NCBI GenBank assembly: GCA_022800815.1
Contig: JAAWRC010000019.1
Location: 1 to 64,000 of the forward strand
Source of the DNA: Lachnospiraceae bacterium
Lineage (GTDB): Bacteria > Bacillota > Clostridia > Lachnospirales > Lachnospiraceae
Length of the DNA stretch: 64,000 bases
Direction: 5' to 3'
Shown: positions 44,432 through 53,932 of the stretch, one piece after another
Position numbering within the stretch: the first letter of the stretch is position 1
Layout of the letters: each line of letters starts with the position of its first letter
Made by a program: the position numbers and the translations under genes
The notes under the pieces: generated by a model
What the model was told of the DNA's origin: nothing
Database searches by the model: none
Seen by the model: only the letters and a program-made list of their open reading frames with translations

Positions 44432-45481
44432 ATGGCTGATAAAATACTGACTGCAAAAGAGCTGGAGATCCAGTTTAAGCTGCGGGGAAAGACCTTAAAC
44501 GCCATCCGGGGCGTCTCCCTGGATCTTTACAAGGGGGAGATCCTGGCCATCGTCGGGGAATCCGGAAGCGGGAAATCGGTGTTCACCAAGTCCTTCATGG
44601 GCCTTCTCGACCGGAACGGAAGGGTTGCCGGCGGGCGGATCCTGTATTACGGGCGGGACGGTGAGGAGCCTTTGGATCTTGCGACCGTCAAAAGGGAAAA
44701 GGAGTGGTACAAGATCCGTGGGCACGAGATCGCCATGATCATGCAGGATCCCATGACCAGCTTAAATCCCTTAAAGACCATCGGGAAGCAGATCATGGAG
44801 GCGGTGCTGCTCCATCAGGACGTGAACCGGGCGGAGGCCAAGAAGAGGACTCTCAAATATCTGGAGGATGTGGGGATCCAGGATGCAGCGCGGAGATTTT
44901 CCCAGTATCCCCATGAGTTTTCCGGCGGCATGCGCCAGAGGGTGGTGATCGCCATCGCCATCGCCTGTGCGCCGAAGATCCTGATCTGCGACGAGCCCAC
45001 CACGGCTCTGGACGTGACCATCCAGGCGCAGATCCTGGACCTTTTGAAGGAGCTGCGCCATAAGTACAGCTTGTCGATCATCCTGATCACCCACGACCTG
45101 GGCGTGGTGGCCAACATCGCCGACCGGGTGGCGGTCATGTATGCGGGGGACATCATTGAGATCGGGACCAGCGAGGATATCTTCTATGATCCGAAGCATC
45201 CTTACACCCAGGCCCTCCTCTCCTCCCTGCCGCAGATCGGGGTGAAGGGGACGGATCTGTTTTCCATTCCCGGTACGCCGCCGAACCTGTTCACGGAGAT
45301 CAGGGGGGATGCTTTTGCGCCCAGGAATCCCAAAGCGCTCAAGATCGATTTCTTAAAAACCCCGCCCTATTTTCAGGTTTCTCCCACCCACAAGGCCAAG
45401 ACCTGGCTGCTTGATCCCAGGGCGCCCAAGGTGGAGCCGCCGGCAGTGGTAGAGAAGATTCGGAACGGAGGTCTGTTTTGA
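44432..45481 (+). CDS. oppD: Oligopeptide ABC transporter ATP-binding protein
   Basis: 349 residues. Walker [11 protein letters not shown]-loop [10 protein letters not shown], signature [16 protein letters not shown], Walker [13 protein letters not shown] and the C-terminal oligopeptide-transporter extension ([20 protein letters not shown]). The usual cysteine cluster that binds FeS in some OppD/F proteins is not obvious here. The oppF start overlaps the stop (TGATG). Confidence 0.95.
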   Translation: MADKILTAKELEIQFKLRGKTLNAIRGVSLDLYKGEILAIVGESGSGKSVFTKSFMGLLDRNGRVAGGRILYYGRDGEEPLDLATVKREKEWYKIRGHEIAMIMQDPMTSLNPLKTIGKQIMEAVLLHQDVNRAEAKKRTLKYLEDVGIQDAARRFSQYPHEFSGGMRQRVVIAIAIACAPKILICDEPTTALDVTIQAQILDLLKELRHKYSLSIILITHDLGVVANIADRVAVMYAGDIIEIGTSEDIFYDPKHPYTQALLSSLPQIGVKGTDLFSIPGTPPNLFTEIRGDAFAPRNPKALKIDFLKTPPYFQVSPTHKAKTWLLDPRAPKVEPPAVVEKIRNGGLF

Positions 45482-46398
45482 TGGAGAGAGAGGTTCTGCT
45501 GGAAGTAAAAGATTTGGACGTGACCTACGGCGGCAGGAAAAAGAAATTTCATGCGGTTAAAAAGGTAAATTTTAAGATTTACAGAGGGGAGACCTTTGGG
45601 CTGGTGGGCGAGTCCGGCTCCGGCAAGACCACCATCGGCCGGGCCATCATGCGGATCGTCCCCTCCTCCGGCGGGGAGATCCTCTACAAGGGAGAGAAGA
45701 TCAACGGAAAGATCTCGAAGGAGCTTGACCGGAGGGTGATCAAGGAGATCCAGATGATCTTTCAGGATCCCCAGGCCTCTTTGAACGAGCGGGCCAAGGT
45801 GGACGAGATCATCAGCGAGGGGCTGATGAACATCGAGAAGGGGCTTGGCAGGGAGGAGCGGAAAGAGCGGGTGGAGCAGGCAATCCTGGACGTGGGACTG
45901 CTCCCGGAGTTCGCCAGCCGTTTTCCCCACGAGTTTTCCGGCGGCCAGAGGCAGAGGATCGGGATCGCCAGGGCCCTGATCATGAACCCGGAGTTTATCA
46001 TTGCCGACGAGCCGATCTCGGCTCTGGACGTGTCGGTCCGGGCACAGGTGTTAAACCTTCTGTCGGACATGCAGAAAAAGCGGCAGATCACCTACCTGTT
46101 CATTGCCCATGACCTGTCGGTCATGCGGTTTATCACGGACCGGATCGCCGTGATCCATAAGGGGCGCATCGTGGAGATGGGTGAGACGGAGGAGTTGATC
46201 CGCCATGCGATCCATCCCTACACCAGGGCGCTGCTCTCGGCCATCCCCATGCCGGACCCGAAGCATGAGCGGGAGAAGAAGCTTCTGGTCTACGATCCCG
46301 ACATGCACGATTATTCAACAGGGGAGCCGGAGTGGAGAGAGCTCAGGCCGGGGCATTTTGTGCTGGCAGACGAAAAAGAGGCGAAGGAGTGGCTTTGA
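45481..46398 (+). CDS. oppF: Oligopeptide ABC transporter ATP-binding protein
   Basis: 305 residues from ATG 45481, with GGAGG 9 nt upstream. Walker [11 protein letters not shown]-loop [14 protein letters not shown], signature [16 protein letters not shown] and Walker [15 protein letters not shown]. Pairs with OppD as the second ATPase subunit. The peptidase gene follows 20 nt later. Confidence 0.95.
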   Translation: MEREVLLEVKDLDVTYGGRKKKFHAVKKVNFKIYRGETFGLVGESGSGKTTIGRAIMRIVPSSGGEILYKGEKINGKISKELDRRVIKEIQMIFQDPQASLNERAKVDEIISEGLMNIEKGLGREERKERVEQAILDVGLLPEFASRFPHEFSGGQRQRIGIARALIMNPEFIIADEPISALDVSVRAQVLNLLSDMQKKRQITYLFIAHDLSVMRFITDRIAVIHKGRIVEMGETEELIRHAIHPYTRALLSAIPMPDPKHEREKKLLVYDPDMHDYSTGEPEWRELRPGHFVLADEKEAKEWL

Positions 46399-46418
46399 GG
46401 AAGCCTTGAGGAAAGTTT

Positions 46419-47303
46419 ATGAAGTGTGCTGTGGTGACGGAGCCGGTAAGTACGATCTACGAGGGCCCGTTTACGGAAAAAAAATCGAAGGGAAGGAGCG
46501 TTTCGGCCATCTCGGACGAAGGACTTGCCGGGATGCTCCTCGAGGTGACGGGGGAGGAGACGAAGGGGTATTTGCCGGTCCGGACCTTCTACGGATATAC
46601 GGGATATATCCCGGCAGAGGGCGTGCGTCTCCTGAGTTCGGAGGAAGGGTATGCGTGGGAGGCTTCCGACCTTTGGGTGACGGACGCCTTCTGCGTGGAC
46701 GTGGTCGCCCTCCCCGTGGTGGAGGGCGTGAGACTTGCGAGCCTCTTTCGGGGAAGCCTGGTGCAGGTGCTCTCCCATGAGTCGGAGGCGGCCGGCTGGG
46801 CGAAGGTGCGGCTGGCGGACGGAAGAGAGGGCTACATGAGGGATCAGTATCTGCGGGAGAAGAAATTTTCCCAGAAGGGCGCCCTGGAAGGGGGGCTCGA
46901 CCAGAGGACGGATCTTAAAGAGGCGCAGTTCAGGCGGGACGTGGTGGAGACGGCGAAGACCTATATGGGTGTCCAGTACCGCTGGGGCGGGCGCTCCACG
47001 CCGGGCATCGACTGCTCGGGCCTGACCTCGGCAAGCTATATGCGGCATGGGGTCCTGATCTACCGGGACGCCCATATCGTGGAGGGCTACCCGGTCCGGA
47101 AGATCAAAAAAGAGGATATGAAGCCGGGGGACCTTCTGTATTTCCCGGGGCATATCGCCATGTATGTGGGGGAGGGCCGCTACATCCATTCCACCGGGCG
47201 GGCCGGGAGCGGCGGCGTGGTCTTTAACAGTCTCCGCCCGGAAAGCGCAGAGTATCGGAAGGACCTGGCGGACAGTCTGTACGCAGTGGGGAGTATTTTT
47301 TAA
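46419..47303 (+). CDS. NlpC/P60 peptidase with SH3 domains, YkfC-like
   Basis: 294 residues without a signal peptide. Two SH3b-like domains (about 25-75 and 85-150) precede the NlpC/P60 domain: Cys199 in PGIDCSGLTS, His245 in FPGHIAMYVG. This matches YkfC-type gamma-D-glutamyl-L-diamino acid endopeptidases, which cut murein peptides inside the cell after import. Its position directly after oppABCDF supports a wall-peptide recycling role. Confidence 0.85.
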   Translation: MKCAVVTEPVSTIYEGPFTEKKSKGRSVSAISDEGLAGMLLEVTGEETKGYLPVRTFYGYTGYIPAEGVRLLSSEEGYAWEASDLWVTDAFCVDVVALPVVEGVRLASLFRGSLVQVLSHESEAAGWAKVRLADGREGYMRDQYLREKKFSQKGALEGGLDQRTDLKEAQFRRDVVETAKTYMGVQYRWGGRSTPGIDCSGLTSASYMRHGVLIYRDAHIVEGYPVRKIKKEDMKPGDLLYFPGHIAMYVGEGRYIHSTGRAGSGGVVFNSLRPESAEYRKDLADSLYAVGSIF

Positions 47304-47329
47304 AAAGAATGGAAAGAGGATATCTTCAG

Positions 47330-47363
47330 AAGGAGCCTGCGGCCGGTCCGGTCACAGGCTCCT
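47330..47363 (+). terminator. Terminator after the opp/NlpC operon
   Basis: AAGGAGCCTG at 47330-47339 pairs with CAGGCTCCTT at 47354-47363; the T-run is weak. Confidence 0.65.
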
Positions 47364-47414
47364 TCTGTCTGCGGGGGAAAATTAAGAACAAAGATCAACC
47401 TTCGTTTTTTATTT

Positions 47415-50400
47415 TCATGCCTGACGCTTTCGAGGCCTGCCGCCCGTGGCATGACCTAGAAGAATCAATACGCCCAGAGACAGCGCGGCACAGAACAGCC
47501 ACAGACCGGGCCGGTTTTTGTCGCCGACAAACAGCGGTTGAGTAAGCCTTCCAGAGACAGGGACGCCAGGCGCCTGGCCACCGGCACCGGGAACGCCTGC
47601 GGCCGGCTCATCGAGGCCGGGAGTGCCGGTGCCCGGATCGCCGGGCGTTACGGGGGCAGGTGGCTGCTTTGTGTTGGTAAATACGGCAAGGGATGTTTCA
47701 TTTCCGGTAATCTGGCCGGAGAACGTACCGGATTCCGGCGTGGGGTACCATCCATGCTGCCGTTTTTCGGTCACGGTATAGCGGACGCCGGCCGGAAGCC
47801 CCAGGATGGTGACCCGCTCGTCGTGGTGAAGGATCAGTTCCCCGCCGTCCTTGATGTAGCCGGCCTTGTCGTCGCCGTAGAAGTAGAAATAGTAGCTGCC
47901 TGTCAGCGGGCTGCCATCCGGGTTTTGCAGCTGCAGGGTGAAGACGAAGTTTTTGGTGTAGTCCGAATCCGGCAGCCCTCCGTCGGGCAGCATCTTGCCG
48001 ACGGTCAGCTGTCCGGTCCGGTCCAAAGAGTCGGTCGGGTCTGTCACTACCACGATGTTTAAAAGGCTGAACAAGTTCGTGATGTCGGTATCGCCAAGAT
48101 TATCCTTGTTGACATCCGTCTTGCCTCCCTCATACTGGCCGCCGTTTAGTGCGGCATAATTTTGCTGTATCCGGGTGCGGATAAAGCCCGTGTCGGTGAC
48201 AAAGAAGGGGTCGTAAACTTGTCCGCCGTCCTCGTCATGGAGACCATAGTCCATATCGGTATTTTTACCAAAATGCAGATTCATGCTGCGGACCACGCTC
48301 GTGCCAGCCAGCCGGTCGTCCAGCCAGCCGGTCGGCTGAAAGCGTCCGCTTGGCTGGATCTGCATAAAGGCGGTAATGTCCTGAAGGGTCACGTCCACGT
48401 CGCTGTCCATGGCATACTGACGCATGGTCTGGGTCAGCCGCCCCACGCTGGCCATAACGCTGACGCCGTCTTTTGCGGTACCTGCGTCGGCATAGATTGA
48501 ATAAGCGCCGACGACTACGGGGATCACCGTGGGATTTATGGCATATCCGGTCGGAGCCGACATCTCCTTCAGATAATAACGGGAATTGTCTGCGCTGTTA
48601 GCCCAGACCATGCGGGCCTGGCCCGCCACGGCGCTGTTTCCCGTAGGGGAGAAAATCAGTCTGCCGTCAGGAGCCGTATATCCGGAGGCATTGGGGATTC
48701 CGGAACAGGCCGCATTGTCATACAGGCCGAACCGTGCGCCGGACAGGGGATTGCCGTCCTGATCCACCTTTAACACCTGCAGCTCGCGTCGCTCGTTGGG
48801 GATGTAAATGAGGGAGCGGAAGTCCTGCCCAAACTGGTTTGTACTGAGCAGACGAAAGCCTCCGGAAACATTTAAAATGGCGGAAAGGGCATCTTCCGTG
48901 GTATGGGCCTCAAGGTACTGCCGCAGAGCGTCATAGCGGGCGTCGGCGTCGCCGGTGGAAATTTCCAGGGACTGCAGGGCCTCGGGCGAAAGAATACCGT
49001 ATACGATGTTCATGTCGCCGTCCGGATTGTTAAACTGATAGCGGGAGGCCAGGCCGGGCAGATCGTTCAGCGCCCCGTAGAGACGGCTGTTTCCCTCGTC
49101 CCATTTCAGATGCCATCCGGAGACGTTGTCGGAGGCGGCCTGTTTCAGGGCGGCCTCTAAAATATCCCTTGTATAGGCATCCTCCGTGCTGCCGTCGACG
49201 ACGGTGGAGTGAAAGCCACTCATATTACTGCCGGAGAGAGCCAGCCAGCTCTGATCCGATGTTTTCTGGAGCAGGGGGATGGCCACGACCAGCCCGTTCG
49301 CCTGGCTTGAAACGGGAACCGCTTCGCTGCCGGGCTGAATGACCGCACCGTCCCGATAGCCGTAGCGGAGCCGCCCGATGGCCGTCAGGTTGGCGATGGA
49401 GCAGGCATAGGCCCCGGTGGTCCAGCGGTTGGCGACGGAGAGCATGGAGGTGGAGGAGTCATAAGACAACACAATGTCGATCGGCTGCGCCCGGTAGCCG
49501 TCTGGCGTCGTCGTTTCTCTCAGGACGTAATATTGGTCGCCCCGGTCGGCAAAGTTAAAGTATCCGCCGTCCGGCGTCTGAAATACGGCGGAGCCGTCGG
49601 CGTCGGTTTTGATGGTGATCAGAGTTTCGTCGTAGTCTGGCCGGACGAAAAAGGTCTGGCCGCGCACGCCGGCATCGGTGTAGAGACAGCGGACCGCATC
49701 CGTATCGTTTGTCTCATAGGCCGGATGAAGGGTAAATTCCACGTTGGGGAGCGGCTGGCCGTTTTGATCGATCTTTTCAATTCGCTGATAGAGCAGCGGC
49801 TGAAGGTTAAAACGCAGGGCGATACTGGAGTCATAGTTTCCCCGCTCCAGATAGAACATCCTCAGGGTATGCGAGGTGTTGCTGGCAAAGGTATTGCCCC
49901 TCCAGGAGGTGGTGTCCTCCCGACCCGCAGCCCGATAGGCGTCCAACAGCGTGGTGTGGGTGACCATGTGGGACGGATTTTCGGGATCGTGGGGAATTCC
50001 CTTGGTGTCAAAAGAACGGCCGATATAGACGTCGCCGGTGGAAAAATCAACGGTGCCGTAAATTTCGCTGTGGATGCCGCCCAGATCCAGAATCAGGACG
50101 TCGTCGATGAAAACCCATACGTCGTCGTCCCCGGAGAATTCAAAGGTCATGGGCCGCGTGGCCGTGCCGGTATGAATAGAACCGCCTGCCGGCTGGCGGA
50201 AATCCGCATTTATCGTCATCCCGAGATGATGATTCATGGAATTGCCGGAGCACGCTACGGAGCTGGTCAGCGATCCGTCCCCCGCCAGGCCGGTGAATAC
50301 TTCGGAGCCCGTGTTGAAGGGGAAAAAGTTGCCGATGCTCTGGCTGGCGTCTGTCCGGATCGTGGCCGGTGCGTCGTAGAGGACGAAGCGATTGTCCGCA

Positions 50401-52352
50401 CTGCCGTCCGGATTCGTGTCCGCCCTGAATTCGGCGAAATTCCGGCGCATGTCGTAGTAGTAATAGCCATCGTCGTCCAGCTGGAAAAGACCGGTCACAT
50501 CCGTGTAAGAGGTTTTGCAGGGATGGTCGACCGTCGGGTCAAACAGGTACTGGAGGGATTCCGCATCCGTATGGACATCTTTGCCCCAGCATTGTTCGAT
50601 GACGGTATTGCTCAGGTTTTTGATGTCCTTGGAGTTGTAGGCGGGTCCCGGGGTGCCATATGAGTTTGTACCCATTTCGTTGGTGTGGTCGCCGGTAAGT
50701 CTGTAGTCTTTGATCCACTCTACCTTTCTGGGGGGATTCCCGTCCGTCAGGATCTTGTCCGCCATTGCCAGGTTGAGCTCGGGATAGCCGTTTTCCGTCA
50801 GGACGTTCCTGACGATCCCTTCCATACCGGCATAGTTCCTGCCGTAGCGGCAGTTTTCGCCGGCGCCCTTGTTCCAGAGGCCGGCGTGGATCATGCCATC
50901 GCCGAACAGGAGCAGGTGCCCGGCATTGATTCCGACATTCCAGTCGTCCAGGTTGGAATAGTGCGTGGTGGTTTCGCTCGGTTTGCCCTCGCTTCCCTCT
51001 TCGTGATAGTGTTCGTCACTGCTGGATAATATATCGCCGTTGGAACCTGCCGACGGTTTTTCGGTTTTGGCCCAGTAGTCAAACAGATCGACCGTGATGT
51101 TGGCCGGATTGGCGGGAGGGACAATGTGATCCTCCAGGTCAAGGTCGCGCAGAGTGACGGTAAGGCTTAAGATATCCGGGTTTGTTCTGGTGCTTGCCTT
51201 ATCGGGCGTCAGAGGATTGTGATCCTCCTGGATGTTCGAATTTACGTAAATATGATAGCTGTCACCCGCTTTTGTGGCCGTTGGAAGCACTGCCCGGAGA
51301 CGGATTTCCATGTTATCATGAAAAGAGACGGGGGCGGCGCCGATATATTCCCACGTGATCCCGCCTATGTGGCCCCATTTATAAGCCGTCTCAGGAGAAC
51401 CTGTTGGAGGATATGGCACCAACTGATCGTAGAGTGTCTCGTACTTTGGTTCGGTTTGATCATCTTCAAAAAGAAAACCAAGGGTGTCGAATACCTTGTT
51501 GGGATCATTGGCAACGCTCCATCCCCTGACCTGTTGGGGAAGGACGGAGGATTTCAGCCAGTCCAGGATCTCGTCCGACGTTTTTTCGCTCAGGTTTTCT
51601 GTTGCGGCGACGATCGCATTTTCAGAGAGCCCAGCTCCGTCCCGGGCGATAAAGCTCCATTGATTCAGGTATTTTACACGATCGGCATACATCTGCGCAC
51701 CGCCCAACTGCACCAGCACTTCCGGTATCGGTGCGTCCCCGGCCAGCGCATATTCCCCCTCCAGTCCGGCCGTGAGCGTATAGTCTCCGGTAAATGCGCC
51801 GTCAGGGAACCCGCTTACATCCCAGTTCAGGGATACGGTTTGCGGACCGGCTGCCGTCTCGGCGGTAATGCTCTCAGGCAGCATTGCAAGCAAAAGCTCC
51901 GGGGTGACCGGATTTGCCTCGTTCGCACCGGGCAGGGCCAGCCCCCACAACCCTTCTTCCCCGTTCCAGGTAAGCAGACCCTCCGCATCATCCCAGCCCC
52001 AGCCCGTGACGCAGAGACCGCCCTTTGCGGTCTCCTGTACGGTCTCCTCGCCGATGTTCCCGGAAGGGTCTCCGGAAATCTCCTCCGAAGTGTTTTCGGA
52101 AATATCGTCGAAAAACGGTTCAGAAACCTCCCTTGAAACGTCTTCGGAAATATTTTCAGAAGCGTTTTCAGAGAGATCTGCTGAAGCATCTTCGGAAAGA
52201 CCTTCCGGGGACTCCTGTGCGGCCGTCTGTGCATGAACCGACAGGCCGCTCAGGGGAGGGGCGAGAAGGACGAGGACCAAGGTCCACGCCAGCAGTCTGA
52301 AGATCCAGTGTTTTCTAAAAATTTGCCGCAAATAGTGGCTATTTGTTTTCAT
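47415..52352 (-). CDS. Large surface protein with fibro-slime and SpaA domains
   Basis: 1645 residues. An N-terminal signal peptide (about 1-42) is followed by a Ser/Glu-rich repeat tract (about 48-110; units such as SENAS, SENIS, SEDVS). A fibro-slime domain has GDDDVWVFIDDVLILDLGG at about 739-758. SpaA/Cna-B-type domains start near 852 (IEKIDQNGQPLPNVEFTLH) and 1190 (VLKVDQDGNPLSGARFGLYD). Another Ig-like domain lies near 1447-1565 (LTVGKMLPDGG), then a Pro/Gly linker. The C-terminus has a membrane helix and a basic tail (GRPRKRQA), but the site before it reads PLFVGDKN rather than LPxTG. Probably an adhesin; the anchoring route is unclear. Confidence 0.85.
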   Translation of the reverse strand: MKTNSHYLRQIFRKHWIFRLLAWTLVLVLLAPPLSGLSVHAQTAAQESPEGLSEDASADLSENASENISEDVSREVSEPFFDDISENTSEEISGDPSGNIGEETVQETAKGGLCVTGWGWDDAEGLLTWNGEEGLWGLALPGANEANPVTPELLLAMLPESITAETAAGPQTVSLNWDVSGFPDGAFTGDYTLTAGLEGEYALAGDAPIPEVLVQLGGAQMYADRVKYLNQWSFIARDGAGLSENAIVAATENLSEKTSDEILDWLKSSVLPQQVRGWSVANDPNKVFDTLGFLFEDDQTEPKYETLYDQLVPYPPTGSPETAYKWGHIGGITWEYIGAAPVSFHDNMEIRLRAVLPTATKAGDSYHIYVNSNIQEDHNPLTPDKASTRTNPDILSLTVTLRDLDLEDHIVPPANPANITVDLFDYWAKTEKPSAGSNGDILSSSDEHYHEEGSEGKPSETTTHYSNLDDWNVGINAGHLLLFGDGMIHAGLWNKGAGENCRYGRNYAGMEGIVRNVLTENGYPELNLAMADKILTDGNPPRKVEWIKDYRLTGDHTNEMGTNSYGTPGPAYNSKDIKNLSNTVIEQCWGKDVHTDAESLQYLFDPTVDHPCKTSYTDVTGLFQLDDDGYYYYDMRRNFAEFRADTNPDGSADNRFVLYDAPATIRTDASQSIGNFFPFNTGSEVFTGLAGDGSLTSSVACSGNSMNHHLGMTINADFRQPAGGSIHTGTATRPMTFEFSGDDDVWVFIDDVLILDLGGIHSEIYGTVDFSTGDVYIGRSFDTKGIPHDPENPSHMVTHTTLLDAYRAAGREDTTSWRGNTFASNTSHTLRMFYLERGNYDSSIALRFNLQPLLYQRIEKIDQNGQPLPNVEFTLHPAYETNDTDAVRCLYTDAGVRGQTFFVRPDYDETLITIKTDADGSAVFQTPDGGYFNFADRGDQYYVLRETTTPDGYRAQPIDIVLSYDSSTSMLSVANRWTTGAYACSIANLTAIGRLRYGYRDGAVIQPGSEAVPVSSQANGLVVAIPLLQKTSDQSWLALSGSNMSGFHSTVVDGSTEDAYTRDILEAALKQAASDNVSGWHLKWDEGNSRLYGALNDLPGLASRYQFNNPDGDMNIVYGILSPEALQSLEISTGDADARYDALRQYLEAHTTEDALSAILNVSGGFRLLSTNQFGQDFRSLIYIPNERRELQVLKVDQDGNPLSGARFGLYDNAACSGIPNASGYTAPDGRLIFSPTGNSAVAGQARMVWANSADNSRYYLKEMSAPTGYAINPTVIPVVVGAYSIYADAGTAKDGVSVMASVGRLTQTMRQYAMDSDVDVTLQDITAFMQIQPSGRFQPTGWLDDRLAGTSVVRSMNLHFGKNTDMDYGLHDEDGGQVYDPFFVTDTGFIRTRIQQNYAALNGGQYEGGKTDVNKDNLGDTDITNLFSLLNIVVVTDPTDSLDRTGQLTVGKMLPDGGLPDSDYTKNFVFTLQLQNPDGSPLTGSYYFYFYGDDKAGYIKDGGELILHHDERVTILGLPAGVRYTVTEKRQHGWYPTPESGTFSGQITGNETSLAVFTNTKQPPAPVTPGDPGTGTPGLDEPAAGVPGAGGQAPGVPVSGRLTQPLFVGDKNRPGLWLFCAALSLGVLILLGHATGGRPRKRQA

Positions 52353-52584
52353 TGCAGCAAAGCCCCCTTTTAACGTGGTATTTTATTGCGCCGTGATCCG
52401 TATCCTCTCTGTGGATAAGGCTTTTGATCCCGGCATCATGATATAATTTTGATATTTTTTTTATTATAACGGCCCAAGCGTCAAAAAAACCGTCAAAAGA
52501 CAATGTGGGAGCAAACTCAAGGGTGTTTTGAAAAGTCGACGGGAATGCTTATAGAGATGGGATAAGCATAGGGGGGGGCAAAAG
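52353..52584. other. AT-rich upstream region of the surface protein gene
   Basis: Holds the leader and presumably the promoter of the minus-strand surface protein; a TATAAT and several A/T runs are present at 52440-52475, but no -35 box at standard spacing was found. An 8-G run is at 52571-52578. No gene is supported. Confidence 0.4.
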
Positions 52585-52626
52585 ATAACGATAGCCTCAC
52601 TAAACGAAGGGCTATCGTTATTTTTT
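52585..52626. terminator. Bidirectional terminator after the polyol dehydrogenase
   Basis: ATAACGATAGCC at 52585-52596 pairs with GGCTATCGTTAT at 52610-52621, with T residues beyond on the plus strand and TCTTTTG on the minus strand. Confidence 0.8.
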
Positions 52627-52660
52627 GCAATACGGGACAGTGAAAATGAAGACCCTGCCG

Positions 52661-53695
52661 CTAGAACACGATCACTTCTTTGATCTCATCCTGGGCGTTG
52701 TCCACGGCGTTGCGGAAGGCCTCGTCGGATTCGTCGAAGGAGAAGCGGTGGGTCACGATCTGCTTCACGTCGATGGCGCCGCTTGCGATGGCGCCTATGG
52801 CGGCCGGGTACAGGTTCCGGTAGCGGAACACGGACTTGATGGTGGCTTCCTTCATCATGATCTGGTTGAAGTTGTAGTTGGCCATGCTCTCGGCGGCCAT
52901 ACCGACCAGGCAGATAGTGCCGCCGGGCTTCACGAAATAGGGAGTCTGCTGGATGGTGGGGATGGCGCCTGCGGTCTCAAAGACGATGTCTGCGCCCAAA
53001 GGCCCGAAGATGTCGGCCACCCGTTCCTGCACGTTTTCCTCTTTGGCGTTGATGACCTCCGACGCCCCCATCTTTTTCGCCATCTGGAGGCGCTTCTCAA
53101 ACAGGTCCACCACGACGATCTTCGCTGCGCCCCTGGCCTTGGCGGAGAGCAGGGTGACCAGGCCGATACAGCCGCTTCCGAGGATCAGGACGCTGTTCCC
53201 CAGGGTCACGCCCGCCTGGGAGGCGGCGTGCATGCCGACGGCGAGGGGTTCCACCAGGGCGCCCTCCTCGGTGCTGACGTTGTCGGGAAGCTTGAAGCAC
53301 ATGTCTGCAGGATGCACCACGTATTCCTGCAGGGCGCCGGCCACCGGCGGGGCGGCAAAGAACTGGACGTCGGGACAGAGATTGTATTTCCCGGTCTTAC
53401 AGAATTCACATTTCCCGCAGGTGTAGCCGGGCTCCAGGGCGACCCGGTCCCCGGGAACCAGGGAAGTGACTTTCGCGCCGGTCTTGACGACGGTTCCGGC
53501 CACCTCGTGGCCGAGGATGAAGTCCTTGGGGGCGTCGGTGTCCCCCACCTTTCCCTCCCGGTAAAAATGCACGTCGGAGCCGCAGACTCCGCAGTATTCC
53601 ATTTTCACCAGGACCTGGTCTTCGGCCGGTTCCGGCACGGGGCGGTCGTCACGGATGACGATGTTTCTTTTTTCTTTTAAGTATGCAGCTTTCAT
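52661..53695 (-). CDS. Zinc-dependent polyol dehydrogenase (sorbitol/xylitol type)
   Basis: 344 residues. Oxidises a polyol to a ketose with NAD(P). The catalytic zinc site is CGVCGSDVHFY with GHEVAGTV; the structural zinc cluster is CGKCEFCKTGKYNLC; the nucleotide-binding loop is LGSGCIGLVTLLSAKARG. Closest to sorbitol/xylitol dehydrogenases. It faces away from the ROK regulator but shares an operator-like palindrome with the ABC transporter, suggesting one regulon for an imported sugar alcohol or sugar. Confidence 0.9.
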   Translation of the reverse strand: MKAAYLKEKRNIVIRDDRPVPEPAEDQVLVKMEYCGVCGSDVHFYREGKVGDTDAPKDFILGHEVAGTVVKTGAKVTSLVPGDRVALEPGYTCGKCEFCKTGKYNLCPDVQFFAAPPVAGALQEYVVHPADMCFKLPDNVSTEEGALVEPLAVGMHAASQAGVTLGNSVLILGSGCIGLVTLLSAKARGAAKIVVVDLFEKRLQMAKKMGASEVINAKEENVQERVADIFGPLGADIVFETAGAIPTIQQTPYFVKPGGTICLVGMAAESMANYNFNQIMMKEATIKSVFRYRNLYPAAIGAIASGAIDVKQIVTHRFSFDESDEAFRNAVDNAQDEIKEVIVF

Positions 53696-53712
53696 GTGGT
53701 TTCCTCCTTCTA

Positions 53713-53733
53713 TTTATAAAATTATTTTATAAA
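53713..53733. promoter_or_regulatory. Operator-like palindrome upstream of the dehydrogenase gene
   Basis: TTTATAAAAT-T-ATTTTATAAA, perfect 10-bp arms. It lies about 17-37 nt downstream of the presumed start site of the dehydrogenase transcript and just before its ribosome binding site, a repressor position. A near copy is at 55201-55221. Confidence 0.65.
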
Positions 53734-53756
53734 TATATTTTATCTAATATGTTTCT

Positions 53757-53785
53757 ATATTAGGCCAAGAGGGAGGAAAAGTCAA
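53757..53785 (-). promoter_or_regulatory. Promoter of the dehydrogenase gene
   Basis: Minus strand TTGACT (53785-53780), 17-bp spacer, TAATAT (53762-53757). Confidence 0.7.
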
Positions 53786-53883
53786 TTATTTTTCACAAAT
53801 TTTTTTGGTTTTAGGATGTTTTATGGGGAAAATCTCGGGAAGGGCTTGCAAGAAAAGCATAAAGGGTCGTGATCTTGAGGCAT

Positions 53884-53925
53884 AAAAAAAACGGGAGTGA
53901 AGAGGTTCTTTCGCTCCTGTTTTTT
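53884..53925. terminator. Terminator of the ROK regulator gene
   Basis: A-rich arm plus ACGGGAGTGAA at 53884-53901 pairs with TTCGCTCCTGT and T run at 53910-53925; works on both strands. Confidence 0.75.
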
Positions 53926-53932
53926 CTATGAT

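Noticed and set aside
52571-52578. 8-G tract as a phase-variation switch for the surface protein
   Set aside because: It lies about 220 nt upstream of the start codon, outside any reading frame and next to a terminator, with no promoter boxes around it.
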